A stretch of DNA of 64,000 nt from Meloidogyne chitwoodi (GCA_015183035.1 JACZZP010000009.1:1488001-1552000), one strand, 5' to 3'; numbered from the stretch's first letter, positions 10,534 through 24,940 are shown. The notes: generated by a model not told the origin, from the letters alone. A program made the numbers and translations.

Positions 10534-13500
10534 TTACTTCTCTGGTTCAGGCGATTTTTCATAACGAGACTTGTTAAGTTGAGTTAGTCGAGTCCTAGCC
10601 TCAGTCAATTCTCTTTCTTTACGTAAAACCTCTTCTTGAGCATCCATAACTTGGGCAATTCCCGTCACCATTCCTTAAAATATTTGAAAAATTAATAAAC
10701 AAAAAAATAATTCTAAAGTACTGTCAGAAATGACTAATCCACGACAATCATGTTCAGTAATAACTTGTCGTGCTGCATTCACTAAATGTTCGGTGGCAAT
10801 TTTCACCGCATGTCCAGCACTTTGAAGACGTTGCATAGCTGAACTACCAAAATCGGACTTAACTTTGCAGGCAACCAAAAGATGAGCTGTAGAAGAAGCA
10901 ACCTAAATTTTAAATTTATTTATTTCCTTGCACAGAATATTACCTGTTTTGCCGCTGCTATCAATTTCTCTTCAGTGGAATGTCCCTGGACAACACTATT
11001 TGCTGCTTCACATAATTGATCTGAATAAAAATAATTGTTAGTTAAATAAATCTACACCTATATAAAAACAAAAATTTCTTTAAAAAATTAATAAAATAAT
11101 TTTAGAAAATTCATAAAAATAATTATGAACTTACTAGTTGTCGCTGCAACAAGGGTAGCTGCTGAAACAAGTCCTAAAGCACAAACAAAATATTCAATAA
11201 AAAGCAAATTAATAACCTTCTGTCCAATATTGTTCATCTTTTGTTAAAACTGAGCTCGGTTCCGACATACGTCCTTGAGAGACAAGTTCTCTTTGTGCAT
11301 TGTATGCAGCCTAGAATAATATCAATGTAATATTATATTACAATATGTGTATTATTGTAAATTTATCTGATAAAATATACCTTAACTAATGTTTGTACAG
11401 CTGTAGTTATAGATTTTGCAGCGGAGAGAATCTGTTCATCAAAAGGCAAATTCTTCATATCCTCATCTGCTTTCTATAAAAAGTGTATTTTTAAGTTAAA
11501 ATATGTATTGAAGAAATAATTTAAATAAAGTTGTAGTAGTTGAGAATTACAAGGACTGGTAATCAGTCGGATATGCCATGCATAATGGGTTCCTCTCGAA
11601 TTGCGTTTCACGCAGACCCAAGAATACAAGACATATCAGAGCCGATCCCGCCCATTTCTGAGTAATTAGTAGTTGTTAATCAACGTATCAATTTGATTAT
11701 GTAATGTAGAAGAGAAATAATAATTTTATTTTTTAATTAAAATTTACATGTATTTGGCGAGGCCGCATCTGGGAAAGTTTATTCGAAACTGCCTCAATTG
11801 AACTAGCTGCACCTAATAATTCATCTTCTGCTATGAGCAAGGGCTTTTCTTCAGGACTCTGACTTGAAGAATGTAACTGTTCACCACAATAAGATAAATT
11901 ACCAACTAACTACAAATTAAAAATTTTTTAAATAAGTTTTCAATAATCCAAAAACTTTAGAAATTTCTTTAGCAGCAGTTAAAACAGCTTGTTTTGTAGC
12001 AGGATGATCGGGGTGTGAATAAAGTTGCAAAATATTTGATAATAAATTCTTTAACTGGAGTGCAACCTCTCTTCCAGAATTAAGCATTTTGTATTTTAAT
12101 TCTGAATTAGTTGCATTAAGTGCAGCTGTTCTCACTATCCAAAGTAAATTGCTAACTGATTGTCTAGCCAAGTTTGCAGCTAAATTCATATTAAAAAAAG
12201 ATCAATTAAATTAAAATACCTGATATAACATTTTCCTGGTGTAAAAGTGACGCAGAACCAGCCGCTTTTTCTGCAGCTACTGTAGTAGCTCGACTCGCAC
12301 GGATAACATCTTCGCCATTAGCTGTATGTCGAATAGGCATTTCATTATTGTTATATTGCTATAATTTAATGAATAAAATAATTTTTGAAAATCTTAATTA
12401 CCTTAACAGCTAAATCGATTGCATTAATTGCTGCTTCCAATGCCTGAGCTCCTCGTTGAGATGAATCTTCGATTGTTTTGATTGCTTTCAATAAACTACT
12501 TACATTAGAAACCATCACCTAAAAATTATTATTATTTATTATTGACTATATTCTTAATAACCTTCGCAGCTTCTTTTAAATTTCCAATAGCAGGATCGTT
12601 GGGGCTTCGTCCTGAAGCATGGGTTGTTGCTTGAATAAGATTGGAAAGAGCAGATGCAACATCGCGAACTGCATGGATCATCTGACAGATAGGATGTTTA
12701 GAAAAAATTTTTAATTAAATTAACCATGACTTGGGCCTCCGTAGAGTCAGGAGAGAGTTTAGAAGCACCGCTTTTTACTGCCTCTGTTAATTGAAGAATA
12801 GAACGCACAGAATTCTGTGCTGCAACTGCTAATTGTTCTTGATTTGAAGCTGCGCCACTAACCAAAGCTTTCGTATCTTCGAAGAGCGCCTAGAAAAAAA
12901 ATCAACGAAAAAAAGAAATTCGTACCTTTGCTGTTCGAAGAATAACATCACGGTGGTCGCTTATTTGTGGAGAAATAGGTAGTTCGCGTGGAGTAGGAGG
13001 ATGTAGAGATCCGGACGTAGCAAACATAATAGTTGTATCTAAATCACCAATGATACCAGAAACTGTTTGTGCAGCATTAATGCATGCTTGTGTCCCACGT
13101 GCACCTTCGGAGAGGACAACAAGTAATTCACGAATGCGCTCTTCAATGATTGACGATTGTTGTGACAATTGATGTGAAATTAACTAAATAAATATAGTTC
13201 AGTTACCAGATAATTAAATTACCTGATCATTAGGAAAATTACGACGTCTAGCACCCAGCTTGACCAATTCAATGCATGCCATACCAAGATTTTGTACCCC
13301 AGACCTAAGCTTTTGCCCTAGTTCAGAAGAACTCATTAAACTTTGTGCAATTCTTGAAGCTTCAGCTAGAGATCGATAATGTTCGTCTAATTGAAGAAAA
13401 AGTTGACCCATATCAGTAGTTTTTACAAGAAGAACATCTGACGATGTCTGACCAATCACATTAAGAAGAAAAACCATTCGAGTCTAAAAGGAAAAATAAA

Positions 13501-16500
13501 AAAGTTTTCTGAATATTAAATAAAACAGGTGTCCGGAATTTTGGCTCTAAGATTTTTCGGAAAGTTGGGCTTCAACTTTTCGGAATTTTAGGCTTCAGTG
13601 GAAAGTTGGACTCTTGTAAATAAAACCTGTATATCAGCAAAAGAATCGCCAGGAGAAAGCTGCTGCGTTCGATCAGCAACGGCAATTGAGCGAGAAATTC
13701 CATCAATTAGTCCATTCACCAAACCATTTTCCGTATCAATTTGTTGGATAAGTCGTTGTAGATCAAGAAGTGCAGATTGTTGTTGTTCAGCACTTTCCTC
13801 TACAATTGTATGTAGTTCAACAGCTTTTGGATTACCCCCTGTATTATTTTCCAGTCAAAAAAAGTTTAAGGATTTAAATCTAAACAACCAGAATCTTTAG
13901 TTGCAAACATTAATTGAATGCTTGACTCCAAAACAGTTTTACATTGTTCAAATATTGTTGATTGTGTTGGGGAATCATAACAAAGTAATGCTGCTTGAAT
14001 GCAAGCCTGAGCTAAAGTTTGAGCAGATGCTAATTGTTGACGCACATTACGACCAATTGACTCTGCATGGCTTATCGCCTAGAAAAAAATTTATACGACA
14101 TTTTTAAAGGCGAAATGAAATTACAGCAATTTTTAATGGATCAATAATGTCGAGCATTTGACGTGAACTATGCAATATTTGCTGATGTGTACTTTCTGTG
14201 CTCATATCCATAACCGGCTGTTCATTATATGACATTGCTATACAAGAATTGTCCACTTGCTGAACTAATTGGCTTAGAACATTAATTGCTTGATCCAAAT
14301 CAGCTTGACCTGGCGCTTCATCACGAATTGCAGCAACTAATTGCTTGATGGATTCAGAAACAATACTGGAATTGTTGGCAATTTGTTGCCAAATTGTTGC
14401 ATCAGAGGGATTCTCATTAAGAGCTTTGGCCGTTCTAAAAAATTACATATTTAAATGTATTATTAACTTATGTTACCCAATCATCTCTGAACTAGCATCT
14501 AACATTTTTCTTGTAGATTTAATAAGAGGTTGTTGTACCTGTCGCCCAGCAAAAGAAATTTTAGCAGGAATAGGACCAAAATCAGGGTTATCCAAAAACT
14601 TATTTAGATTATTCATTGATGAACGTAATTTGTTTGTTTGTAGTAAGCACCCATCAAGTTCTTTCGTTGAATTTTTATCAATATGTTTAACAGAAGTTAT
14701 CAAAGCAGCAGTTATACTCGTTAACTCCATTGCACTGTTAACAAGTTGTGAACGTACATTTATATTTGCAGATTTTTCTGACGCGTCACGGCATATACTG
14801 GCCAAATCAGAAGCGTGCATTGTGACTGTTGACGTACTCTAAAAAATAAAATATATGTAAAGCGGCCAAAAAAATTCAAGAAAATTCAAGACTGGATGGG
14901 AATGATCCAGAGAGCTCTCTGAAGCATGGTTGTTATGCCGCTGGTTTCTTTCTATTTTGTTTTCCTATTATGCCTGAAGGGAAGCGGCTCTAAATATCTT
15001 TCTAAATTTCCAAAAAAGTACATCAAGTAATTGCTGTTTATCACCAGACATAGCTGATTTATTTAGACGATCAATTGCATGTTGTAGCGAGTTTGTTAAA
15101 TATTGATATTTGTTGACATCATATACGGCAGCTCGTCCAGGTTCACTTTGTACATCTCCAACTCCAATTAAATATGCCTTAAAGAAAAGATAAAAATTAA
15201 GAGAAATATTTAAGTACAGATTGAGCAGCATTTTTTGCCAATCCGCAAACCGCATCAGCAACTTTGCGAACAGCAAGACAAAGCTGTTCATTATCATCTC
15301 TTCTGGCAAAATGTGCCAAAGCGTTCATTCCTCAAAAATAAAAAAGTAAAGTTAAATGAAAGAAAAAATCAAACCATCACCAAGATTTCTCGCTTCATTT
15401 GTAACTTCAGCAAGAGACTCATAATAACTATTTCCATTCAAAGGTATGCTCAACGTATAAGGTGATTCTGTTTCCTCTTCTGGACCAAAAAGATGTCTGA
15501 TGGCCTTAATCTTTTGAAGAGCTTGATCACATTCTCTAATCCAAGTACTCCCTGAACCATGAGTCTCCACAAGCTCTACCAAAGTCCAAATATCCAAAGA
15601 AAATTGGCGACTAGAAGTTGAAAGTGTCTAAAAATATTATTTAAATATTAATTAATTGTAAATATTTATTGGCGAAGTACTTGAAACAGAGAAATGTTGC
15701 TTTTATCAGATAGTAAAATATGGAATCGTTCCAGAAATTCAATTGCAATATCTCGAATATTATTTAGACCATCAAGACAAGATTGATATCTACGGTCAGC
15801 TTGTATCTGGGCGAGCTCATTAACAATTAAATAAAATTGTTCAAAACTATATGAAAATTTCTCCACACATTTTTGACTTTCGGATTCAGTAGAATGTAAA
15901 CAATGCACAAGACCATCTACATCTCCTACTAACTGATTTGCAAACGCACGAAGATTTGTAGATTTGGCTAGAGAAGACGATGAAGCGGATGTTGTGACTA
16001 TAGCTAACTTATGCAACTTCTCAATCTTGAGTAAATAGACATTTCAATTAAAAATGAATAATCTTCAAAACTTAACTTACAGCCTTTTCAACATGTATAT
16101 CACTAGGCAAAGAATCTAGAGTTCTTCTGAGTGATTCTGTTACTTTTCTAGCTGCCTCTTCCAATTGCTGGGAATTATTCTCACGAATGTGATCAAAGAT
16201 ACGACCAGAATCGTGAACGACCGATCTAGCATTCAAAATTAAACTAAAGAAAAAATATAGAAAAAAGCTAAAAAATTAAACCTTTCCAGAACATGTAATT
16301 CCTCATTTTGACTCTGTCGTTCCGCAACAAGATCAGTGATGGATTCGGTAAAATCCCCAAGTGATTGTACCATTTCCAATGATGCTATACTCACTTGACG
16401 TCGTTCTGAAGCAGACGCTGCAGAAACCATTTGCGCTACTGCTGAATTCAATAATCTAGATTGTTTTCTAAGCGAATTTGCAGTCCCCTCAATGTCAAAG

Positions 16501-19500
16501 GAAGGGCATGAGTTTTGGACAGGATAACCAGATCGAAGCTGTTGAGCAACTTCTTGTAATTTATAATCTAATGAACTTATAAATTCTTCTGAATGCCCTA
16601 GAGAAGGTTCAAAATTCAACTGATGAGCGTTATTTAATGCTGTTCGTAATTCAGCAACGTAGACCTTAAATATGATTTAATTAAAAATATCCAAAATTAA
16701 TTAACCGAAAGTTGTTGACTTGTACGCAAGAGAATACCAGATGAATGTTTATCTTCTACATAAGAAACAGCTGATCGACTAAGATCTACTAAATTAGTTG
16801 CTGGTTGAATAAACGCTTGGCATTCGTGAATCAGCCCAACTTGCTAAAAAATTAATACTTACACACATATTTTTATTTCCACTACCGCCTTGAAGTTTTC
16901 AACAGGGCTTTTAGTGTTTCGATTCTCTTTAATTCGTTGTACTAATGGCGGGACATATCTACCGGTATTCACGCATTCTTGAACTAAAATCTGAAGAAAC
17001 TGTTCATTGTGAATATAAGAACGAGCCTATTAGGAAAAAATTAGATTTATAAAAAGATCTATAATACTGAATTTGCAGCAGCGATTGTCTGAGTTGTGGC
17101 TGATGCAACCTCCTTAGCTGCTTTTTCCAGCTGATGAATTGTTTGTCGTATTTGCCTATCAATTGTCGCATGACTTGTTGCCTGGAATATGTAATAAATA
17201 TATTATGTAAAATATTTTAAATAAAATTAAAAAGCACATCAATCTTAAATAAAAATATAATATTAGGTTATATATAGACACATCAATCAGTCTCATATTT
17301 AAGAAAATAATGTTAAGTTTAATCAAACAAAAAGTGTCAGCTCCAGCTGAATGAGGTCGCTGCCAAAGCCAAGTTAATAAAATTAAAGCTAAACAAAATA
17401 TGAAGGGCACAGCAAAATTATATAAGAAAAGTTCAAGGAAAGGGAAAAATCTCACCCGAAAAGATCCTATCTCGACTTGAAAGAAGTTAGCATGTGGGTT
17501 GCTGAATGGCCAGAATTTTGTAAATACCGCGATTCGATCTTACAGAACCAGGTTTTAAAACAAATTTATTTTATATCATTTCATAATGCATATCAGATTC
17601 TAGTAAAACATTAATATTTGGATAAGATTAGATATAAAAGGAAGATATGTGGGAAATAAGACGGAAAATGAAATAAAGGCAATTTCCATATGATAATTTT
17701 AAAAATTTAGATTATAGGCAAATTTACTTAACTATTATAATATGTATATTTCCTATCCCTTCATAAAAGTTTTAACAATAATGACTTAATGATTAAACAA
17801 ATAAGTATGGCTAATGAAAGTATGGAGTAAAAATATGAAGTGTAATTAGTTTTAATATTCTAACAGGATTGTCAGATAAAAAATTTAAACTACGCTGCTA
17901 AGGAAAAATTCATCTGTTCAACAATAATTGTTAAAATTTTAAAAACAACAAAATGCATGTAAACACGCAGATCTGACAATCTGTTTTAACTATATTTAGT
18001 TTACTAATTTACTATAAGATAAAAATGGATTCGTGGAAAATATATTCAAAATAAAGCCTTTTAATATGGCTTTGGCACCATTTCGACCTATTCAGCTGGC
18101 CGTAGCTTTTCTTCGCCGATCCACTTGCTAAATCAGTTAAAAATATAAAATAAAAACTCAACAAGTATTTTAAGTATTAAGAAATTGTGTACGTAATATA
18201 ACCTGAACAAGTTGAGAAGTTGCATTTTTAAGCGCCAACTGCGGCTCTGTTTCACCAGGTCGACTTTGGCATTCTTTAGTAGCATCAATCATTGAGCTTG
18301 TTGCTTGTGCCACCGAACCTTTAAATTAAATTTATACCTTAATTAGAAGATTAAGTAGTTATTACGTGCTGCATTCAGTAATCTATCCCTCTGTTGAACT
18401 GAATCGAGTTGATTAGCTTCTTGTTCCATTCCATCGACCAACAATTGTGAATTTCGAATTGCAGCCTCAGAATAACGGAATAACTCCGGAGGAGCGCCTC
18501 CTGGATGTGCCAAGATGCGATTAGAAGATTCAACAATCTCTAAAATATATCATTTTATAAAAACAAAAAAACAAACGTTCAAATGTATAATCCTGTTGTG
18601 TTTTTCTGTGATAACCCCATGGGCCAACTTGTACATGTCCAATCATGTCATCAAGAGCATTAGTTACACGAGAGGCGGAGCCACGTAGATTCTCAAAGTT
18701 CTCACTCTTTTCAGTTGGAACACGTTGTGAGACTTTACTTGCATCTTCTAAAAGTTCATGCACTGCCCTTGCCACATTATGTGCAGCATCTGTTAAATGT
18801 TCTTTGCAAGGTGGATGCTCTATAGTTGGACCAACAACCCGAGTACAAGCAACCTGAGATTGACATTAAAAAGTTAAAATTTTCAAAAAAGGTACCAATT
18901 CTGAAGTTGCATATGCTGTTTTCATTGCACTTTGAATTACTTGGTCTTTAAGTCCAGGATCATCACAATCAGCCGAAACAGTTTTTGCTCTTTAATAAAA
19001 AATAAAGAAAACTTAAAACCTATATTGTTTACTGTAAAACTAGCTGTGCGGTACTTGTCGCAACGGCTCGTGCTTTTCTATTGAGTTCCTCATGAAATGA
19101 AAGCTCTTCCTCGGTCCTTTCTTGAATAGTGCTTAGAACATCGTTTGAAAGTTCACCAACACGGCTTGCCGCAGAAAGAATATTTGCCCGTTTCTCTTGA
19201 TGTTCTGGGTGAACTTTGTCTAAGAAAGTTCCAAATGCATTGCAAAGCTTTCGAGCTGCATCGACAAGATCACCAGCACGATTTTCATCAGGCATGAGAG
19301 CGGCTAGCTCACGGACCCCTCGACCCATCTCAGGAAGATTTGAACCGATTGTGGCAATTGCATTTCCGACACGTGTATCAACAAATGATTCTTCCGGAAT
19401 AGCAGTTAATTGAACAACCTAATGTTTAAAATTAAAACTACTTTAATTTATTTTTTCAAAATTCACTTCAGCCGTAGCTGCACCCATGGCGGCCAATCGA

Positions 19501-22032
19501 TCTCCAACAGATTCTTTCTCAACCTCAACTCTCCAATGACGTTGTGTCTCGCCAAATCTAGGGAGATCGATTTGTGGCTTAGCTATTTCCTCCTCAGCTT
19601 CTTCAACAGCTCTTATAGTTGCCTCAATAGTTCCAACAAGCGCCCGTTGACTCCTTTCTCGAGCGTCCAAATAACGAATATCTTCAACTTTTGGGATTCC
19701 TTGTGTAAGGATCATTCCACTTACTCCACCATATTGAGGCACTAAATATTTATTTTAATAAAAAACATAAATTTTTCACATAACAACCTTGTGGAGGAGT
19801 ACCGGCATCTGGTCTAAAAACGCCATAAATTGTGCCACCTGGCTCATGTGCAATTACTGGTGTCGGCTCACTATGAGCGAGTAAAGTAGCTCTTGCAGGG
19901 GCAACAATATCCTCTACCTTAATAAGTAAAATAATTTATTAATTAAATAAAATAATAAGTCTAACCATTGTAGCTCCCTCATCGCCTTCAATTCCAGTAT
20001 GATCAACGATTCTCTTTTTCTTTAAAATAATATCGATATAGCCTCCAATCAGTTGACCAATTCGTTCGCCTTCCAATGTCTGAACAGAATAATAACCATC
20101 TTTATAATCGCCAAAGTCCAAAGTAAACGTTTTGTATGAAGCAGCCCATCGACGAACCTAAAATAGAAAATTAAAAAAGTATTGCAAAAATGATTCGGTT
20201 GTCACAGAGATAAATCTCGACTAAAATCGTACAATTCGATTTGTTTAGACTAGATAAATTATTACATGTGCTGAGCTGCTTAAAAGCCTGGATAGGTATA
20301 TACCCTTGAAAATTAAAAAAGGTTAAGGGAGCACAAGTTACTTTTTTGATTGAAAAATCGAATGTACAAATTATAGTTGGTTTGTTTTAATGTTCTCAAT
20401 TTGTGTTTAAATTTTACATAATTTAATATAAATATAAAAACTTATATATATTTAAATTAATTTGAATTTACTTGTTCCAATGGCCATTCTTTAAGAACAG
20501 CTTTTGTTCGTTCATCTACACGCATAACAGATTCCTTATTCACACCCAAAAGACGTGGAATAAGTTTATTTTTTCCATTCATTTTTTCCTTAACCAAAAA
20601 GAAAGAAACTCCATAAGTTGGAAGTGATTGGCATAATTCACAATATTTTTTCTTTGGAGCAGCTGAATCCTCATAAATTAATTCACGATATTCCTTAATA
20701 TTAAGATACATTAATTTTTAATATAAAAAATTACTTGTATAATATTCCTTTCAAGTTCTTTTGCACGAGAATATTCTTTTGGTAATAAATTCCTTGAATC
20801 GACATTTTTTTGAATTCCTTCCTCAAAGGGCCCATATTCAATGTAACATTGCAAAGCAGCTAATTTAATCGCTGTATCTCTACCTACTGGATGTAAGCCA
20901 CGAAGAACTCCATCACGACATTGAATATAAAGCTAAAACAAAAAAATGGTAATTCGTTTCGAAATTCTTTAAACCAAATTTAATTGAACAGGATCTCGTG
21001 TGTCAACATTTGTATCAGAAAAGAAAAATTTTCTTCTTAAAGTCAATTCTTCATTCTCACCAATATTTTGTTCACGTAATGTTTTTGAATGATCAATCCA
21101 ATGGATTTCTTCTTCAGTATGTAATTTTACTCTAAAAATTGTTAAAATTATTATTGTGTAAAAAACTATATTAATATTTTTTTTAAATAACCTCAATTGT
21201 TGAATTTGTTTTTCTTTTTTCCGACCGATTGTATTCATAAAAGTATTTTCTAAGCCGCCTTTTCCTTTCTGACCTTTCGTTCCCCCTTCATATTGATCTA
21301 TACCATTTGCATAAGGTGTTCGTTCACGATCATTTCGTTGGAGGATTTGATGTTGATCACGTCCATAACCGTTTTCATCAGTTCCATCTAAAGCAGGTGA
21401 AAATCCACGGACAAGAGAATATTCTTCATGATTCGCAATTCCCATTTTTGAACAAATAACGACCTAAATAATTCTATAAATAAAATTTAAATTGAGGAAA
21501 ATAAAAAACCATTAATTGAGAAACTGGTTGAGATTCATCTACAAATATAGTCTTTACTGCTCCACCATCTAATGTTCTTACTCGAAGTGACCGGATTTTG
21601 TTTTTATATTCGAGAGTATCCTAAAATTAATGAGTACAAATATTTTGATTACTCCGAATTAATAGGTTATTACATAAATTAGGGATAAATACATAATATA
21701 AATAAGATTTTCAAAAATTACAATTTATTTAACAAAGTTTTTAAGATAAAATAAACCCCGTTTCGTATTAAATAATATTCCAAAGTACGTCCATTTTCCA
21801 TCCAAACACATTTTGTTAAGTCATCTTCTACTCTGAAAAGTCCATAATCATTTGCTTAAATAATAAAATAAAATTAATTATACAAATTTAGAAATTTACG
21901 ATTTCCAGACATTGGACCAAGTTTATCGCGAACCATTCGGCAAGTATCATGGACGAGCGTTCTGGGCTCAAATTGCATAGTCTTCTTGACACCAAGTTCA
22001 TGGCACTCAATGTTCAATGTTAGCACACCCAT
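10534..22032 (-). CDS. tln-1: Talin
   Basis: Large cytoskeletal adaptor linking integrin tails to actin at muscle and cell-matrix attachments. The start MGVLTLNIECHELGVKKTMQ (22032) is the F0 domain. The FERM region follows, including LKLHTEEEIHWIDHSKTLRE (about 21080-21130) and the F2/F3 stretch LPTYGVSFFLVKEKMNGKNK (about 20570-20630) with YKDGYYSVQTLEGERIGQLI (about 20040-20110). Many exons then encode the helical-bundle rod. The C-terminal I/LWEQ actin-binding module is recognisable in VACKVKSDFGSSAMQRLQSA and GIAQVMDAQEEVLRKERELT, ending YEKSPEPEK. Most introns are 40-60 bp; exceptions are about 20.2-20.46 kb, 17.18-18.2 kb, 13.49-13.63 kb (a MITE scar) and 11.48-11.75 kb (an RNA candidate). 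No frame breaks were noticed, although not every splice was checked. Confidence 0.93.
11545..11667. ncRNA. Candidate structured RNA in a talin intron
   Basis: This 123-bp stretch is much richer in GC than the intron around it and is not an exon. On the minus strand it can form a closed multi-hairpin fold. An outer stem pairs AATTAC with GTAATT. Inside are three hairpins: TCAGA/TCTGA, TGGGT/ACCCA enclosing a perfect TGCGT-GAA-ACGCA hairpin, and GACTG-ATTAC-CAGTC. The same pairs exist on the plus strand, so strand is undecided. It matches no tRNA, spliced-leader or major spliceosomal RNA I can recall. It could be a snoRNA-like RNA or another intron-hosted ncRNA. Based on hand folding only. Confidence 0.4.
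13527..13617. mobile_element. Truncated MITE in a talin intron
   Basis: A 91-bp fragment, GGTGTCCGGAATTTTGGCTC and onward, closely matching one arm of the element at 24462. AAATAAAAC flanks it on both sides (13518-13526 and 13618-13626), as expected for a short target duplication. The right copy of the duplication abuts the talin splice donor, so the insertion sits right against an exon. Confidence 0.72.
17179..18190. other. Large talin intron, possible internal promoter
   Basis: About 1 kb without talin coding sequence, roughly twenty times the usual intron here. It has a moderately GC-rich patch at 17,440-17,560 and another at 18,060-18,130. The second follows a good acceptor and reads QVDRRRKATAS before stopping. 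It might hold an alternative promoter, an alternative terminal exon or regulatory elements. No transposon ends were found. Confidence 0.35.
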
Positions 22033-24461
22033 CCCATTTAGACACAAGACAAACAACAATTAATAAAAAATAACCTAAAAACAAAATTAAATTTATGTTA
22101 GTTCTGCCTTTGATCAAAAAATTAAATTTTTCTAATAAATTCAGAAAAATACTTTAATAATTTAGGAAAGTTGAAAGCCTTATGTGTGTTGTGTTTTTAT
22201 TCTTTATGCTTTTTGTCAATAGATTGACACAATAATTCTTCACGAATTAGTAGAAGAAAGGATAAGAGTAAAACAGATGGACAACAATGAAAAGTGCAAA
22301 TGTTAAAAATAGTAATAGGAATGGGGAAAGACTGGATTAGATAAAAAAGAAGGATGAATTTAGCAAATGATGTAGTATTTGATGAGAAGAAAGGAAATGA
22401 TATAGACAAAACTTTAAGCATTATTGGCTATTTATTATTATTATTTATTTATTTGTTTTTATCTTAAAAATAGATGCTTCCTATCTTATGTGTATTAAAT
22501 AAATAAGAAAAAATAATAATCAAACAATATTTGGATGACCGTTTGACCAATAAATGTTTGAATAAGATTTGAATATTAATTAATTACTGTAATTATTCCA
22601 AATTTTATACTTTTTTTTTAGATAAAATAACAAAATATGAGACTATACATATCTAGGTAATCTTCTAAAAATATTTAAAAGATGAGTACAAACTTATCTA
22701 TAAATAATTATGTACATAGCAAATGTCTCAGGCTGAATTACTAATAATGGATTATTTTACACTTAAAGGATATAATCATCAAAAAATAAAAGTGGCCAAT
22801 AAAAATGCAGTAAAAAAATCATTGTAGAGAAGGACCACACTTGGATTTACTTCTCGTCTTCACCTGGCAACGTTTATTTGTGGATAAAAGAAACTAAAAT
22901 ATGTAGCAGCAAAGGACGACAAAAATAAAGGAGAGTAAGAAGCGGAAGACTATCTTATTTGTGCGGGCAGCCGTTGAAGTGGACTAAAAGATGGGTGGGA
23001 TTGCCAAAAGCAAAGTTTGAAATTTTGGCACTGCTTTTTTAGAGAGTTTGGAGGACACTTTGTAAAGAATGAGAAATCTAAAAAGTGCTATATTGGACCA
23101 TTACTATTTTTAAAATTTTGCCAAAAATTGTCAAGGAATTTATGACCATTGACAGAGCAACTATTAGTCTTCTCTAGTTTGCCTCTGGCACAGCTACTTC
23201 CTCCCTTAAGGCAGAAAATATAGTTGAAATATGCCTGCATGACAAAATAAAGAGTTTAAAAAAAGATTGTTAAAATATTTTAAAAAATATAAATATGATA
23301 TATTGTATAATTATTAATGAAAGATAAATTAATTTTGGAATTTTTGGTAATATAATTAATACAAAATTGTAAAATTTAAAATATTTAAAGACTGTTAAAA
23401 TAAAAAATATATATTTATAATCTTAAAATTGACAAAATATATTTAAAGAGTTGAACATGTTTTTCTGGCGTTTTTTAGTGTGTGAAACATTATTTTATTG
23501 AAAAAATAAAAACAGTTGTGTATCTGATTTTAGGTAGGCAACAGTGATGACTGACTGAGTCATTGCATGGGTGAAAAAAATAAAAGAAATATTTAAAATA
23601 AAAAGGAGACTTTTAACAACAATTTAGTCATTTAATAATAAACAAATGCTTTTCCAATATAAAAAAAAAGTTAAAGAATTAAAAGAAATAAAAAAAGAAG
23701 GCCAAAAAGCTTCTCTCTCTTTTACATAAACTGCTAAAAGACTAAAACTCTTGGCAGTTGGAGAATGGCTATTTCTGACTGATAAATATATTTATTTGTG
23801 AAGGATAATATAAAAAGAAAAAAAGAAAATTTTTCAAAAGAATGAGAGAAATGAAAAAAAATCTTTTTTTTTTCTAAATTATAATGGCAAAAAAACACTA
23901 TTATAATATTTTGTTTAGTAAAAAAATAGAATGAAAAAAAAACTTCCAATGAAATATTTGATGGATTTTAAACAAAAAAGTAATGCAAAATATATAATAT
24001 ATACAATTGGTATATATTAAATATAAAAATGAATTTAATACTCAAGGGATTTATTTATATATTTTTTAAATATTTTGGCACATTTTTTGGTTTTTTAATT
24101 TTTATTATTTGGGATTACTTTGTTGATTTTTTAGAAATATAAAATTAATGATAATTATTTTTCATTTAATTAATAATAATAATAATATTTCTTAAAAGTA
24201 TGTAACATGTTTTTAGCCGTCCTCCTGAGATAAATAAAATAAAAATTTACTAAAATTCAGCAAAATCAAGATTAGTATAATTATAATCCATAATGATTCC
24301 CCTATTTTTTGACAAAAGATCAAAATCTCAGATTTAAAATTTGGGGATTTAGAGACAAAACAATATTTTATTAGTTTTTGTACTTAACCTCCACTTTCAC
24401 CAAAATTAAAAATTTTATTTAAATATTTTTCTGATAGAGTAAGAGTCTGAAGAATGATATG
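22033..24461. other. Intergenic region upstream of talin, no gene seen
   Basis: AT-rich spacer that must contain the talin promoter. A less AT-rich block at about 22,820-23,230 is the best candidate for regulatory sequence. I found no spliceable gene, tRNA or bounded transposon here. Confidence 0.5.
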
Positions 24462-24940
24462 GGTGTCCGGAATTTTGGGCTCTGGAAAGTTGGGCTCTAA
24501 GATTTTTCGGAAAGTTGGGCTCCAACTTTTCGGAATTTTGGGCTCAATTGGAAAGTTGGGCTCTAACTGAAAAAAAGTGAAAAAAGCGGAATTTTGGGCT
24601 CTAGAATTTTGGGCTCTAAGTGAATAAACGTTGTCATATAACTTATATATATTAGAGTAAATGTCGAGCGGAACGACTGAAAAATGGATAAGTGATAAAA
24701 CACTATCAATAGATCCAAGTTTGCGCGAAGACCAACCGGCCATGGGCCCTAAAATGGATAGGTATTTATTCACTTAGAGCCCAAAATTCCTCCGGAGCCC
24801 AAAATTCTAGAGCCCAAAATTCCGCTTTTTTTCAGTTAGAGCCCAACTTTCCAATTGAGCCCAAAATTCCGAAAAGTTGGAGCCCAACTTTCCGAAAAAT
24901 CTTAGAGCCCAACTTTCCAGAGCCCAAAATTCCGGGACTC
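24462..24940. mobile_element. Inverted-repeat MITE with GGGCTC/GGAATTTT repeats
   Basis: A 479-bp element flanked by a perfect 8-bp duplication, ATGATATG (24454-24461 and 24941-24948). The ends are GGTGTCCGGAATTTTGGGCT at the left and GAGTCCCGGAATTTTGGGCT at the right (other strand). Each arm repeats GGAATTTTGGGCTC and GGAAAGTTGGGCTC several times. The core includes GATCCAAGTTTGCGCGAAGA and CCAACCGGCCATGGGCCCTA, which closely resemble the core of the otherwise different element at 62473. Confidence 0.87.

Noticed and set aside
14345..14842. Long plus-strand frame over talin exons
   Set aside because: Antisense shadow of talin rod exons; no domain recognised.
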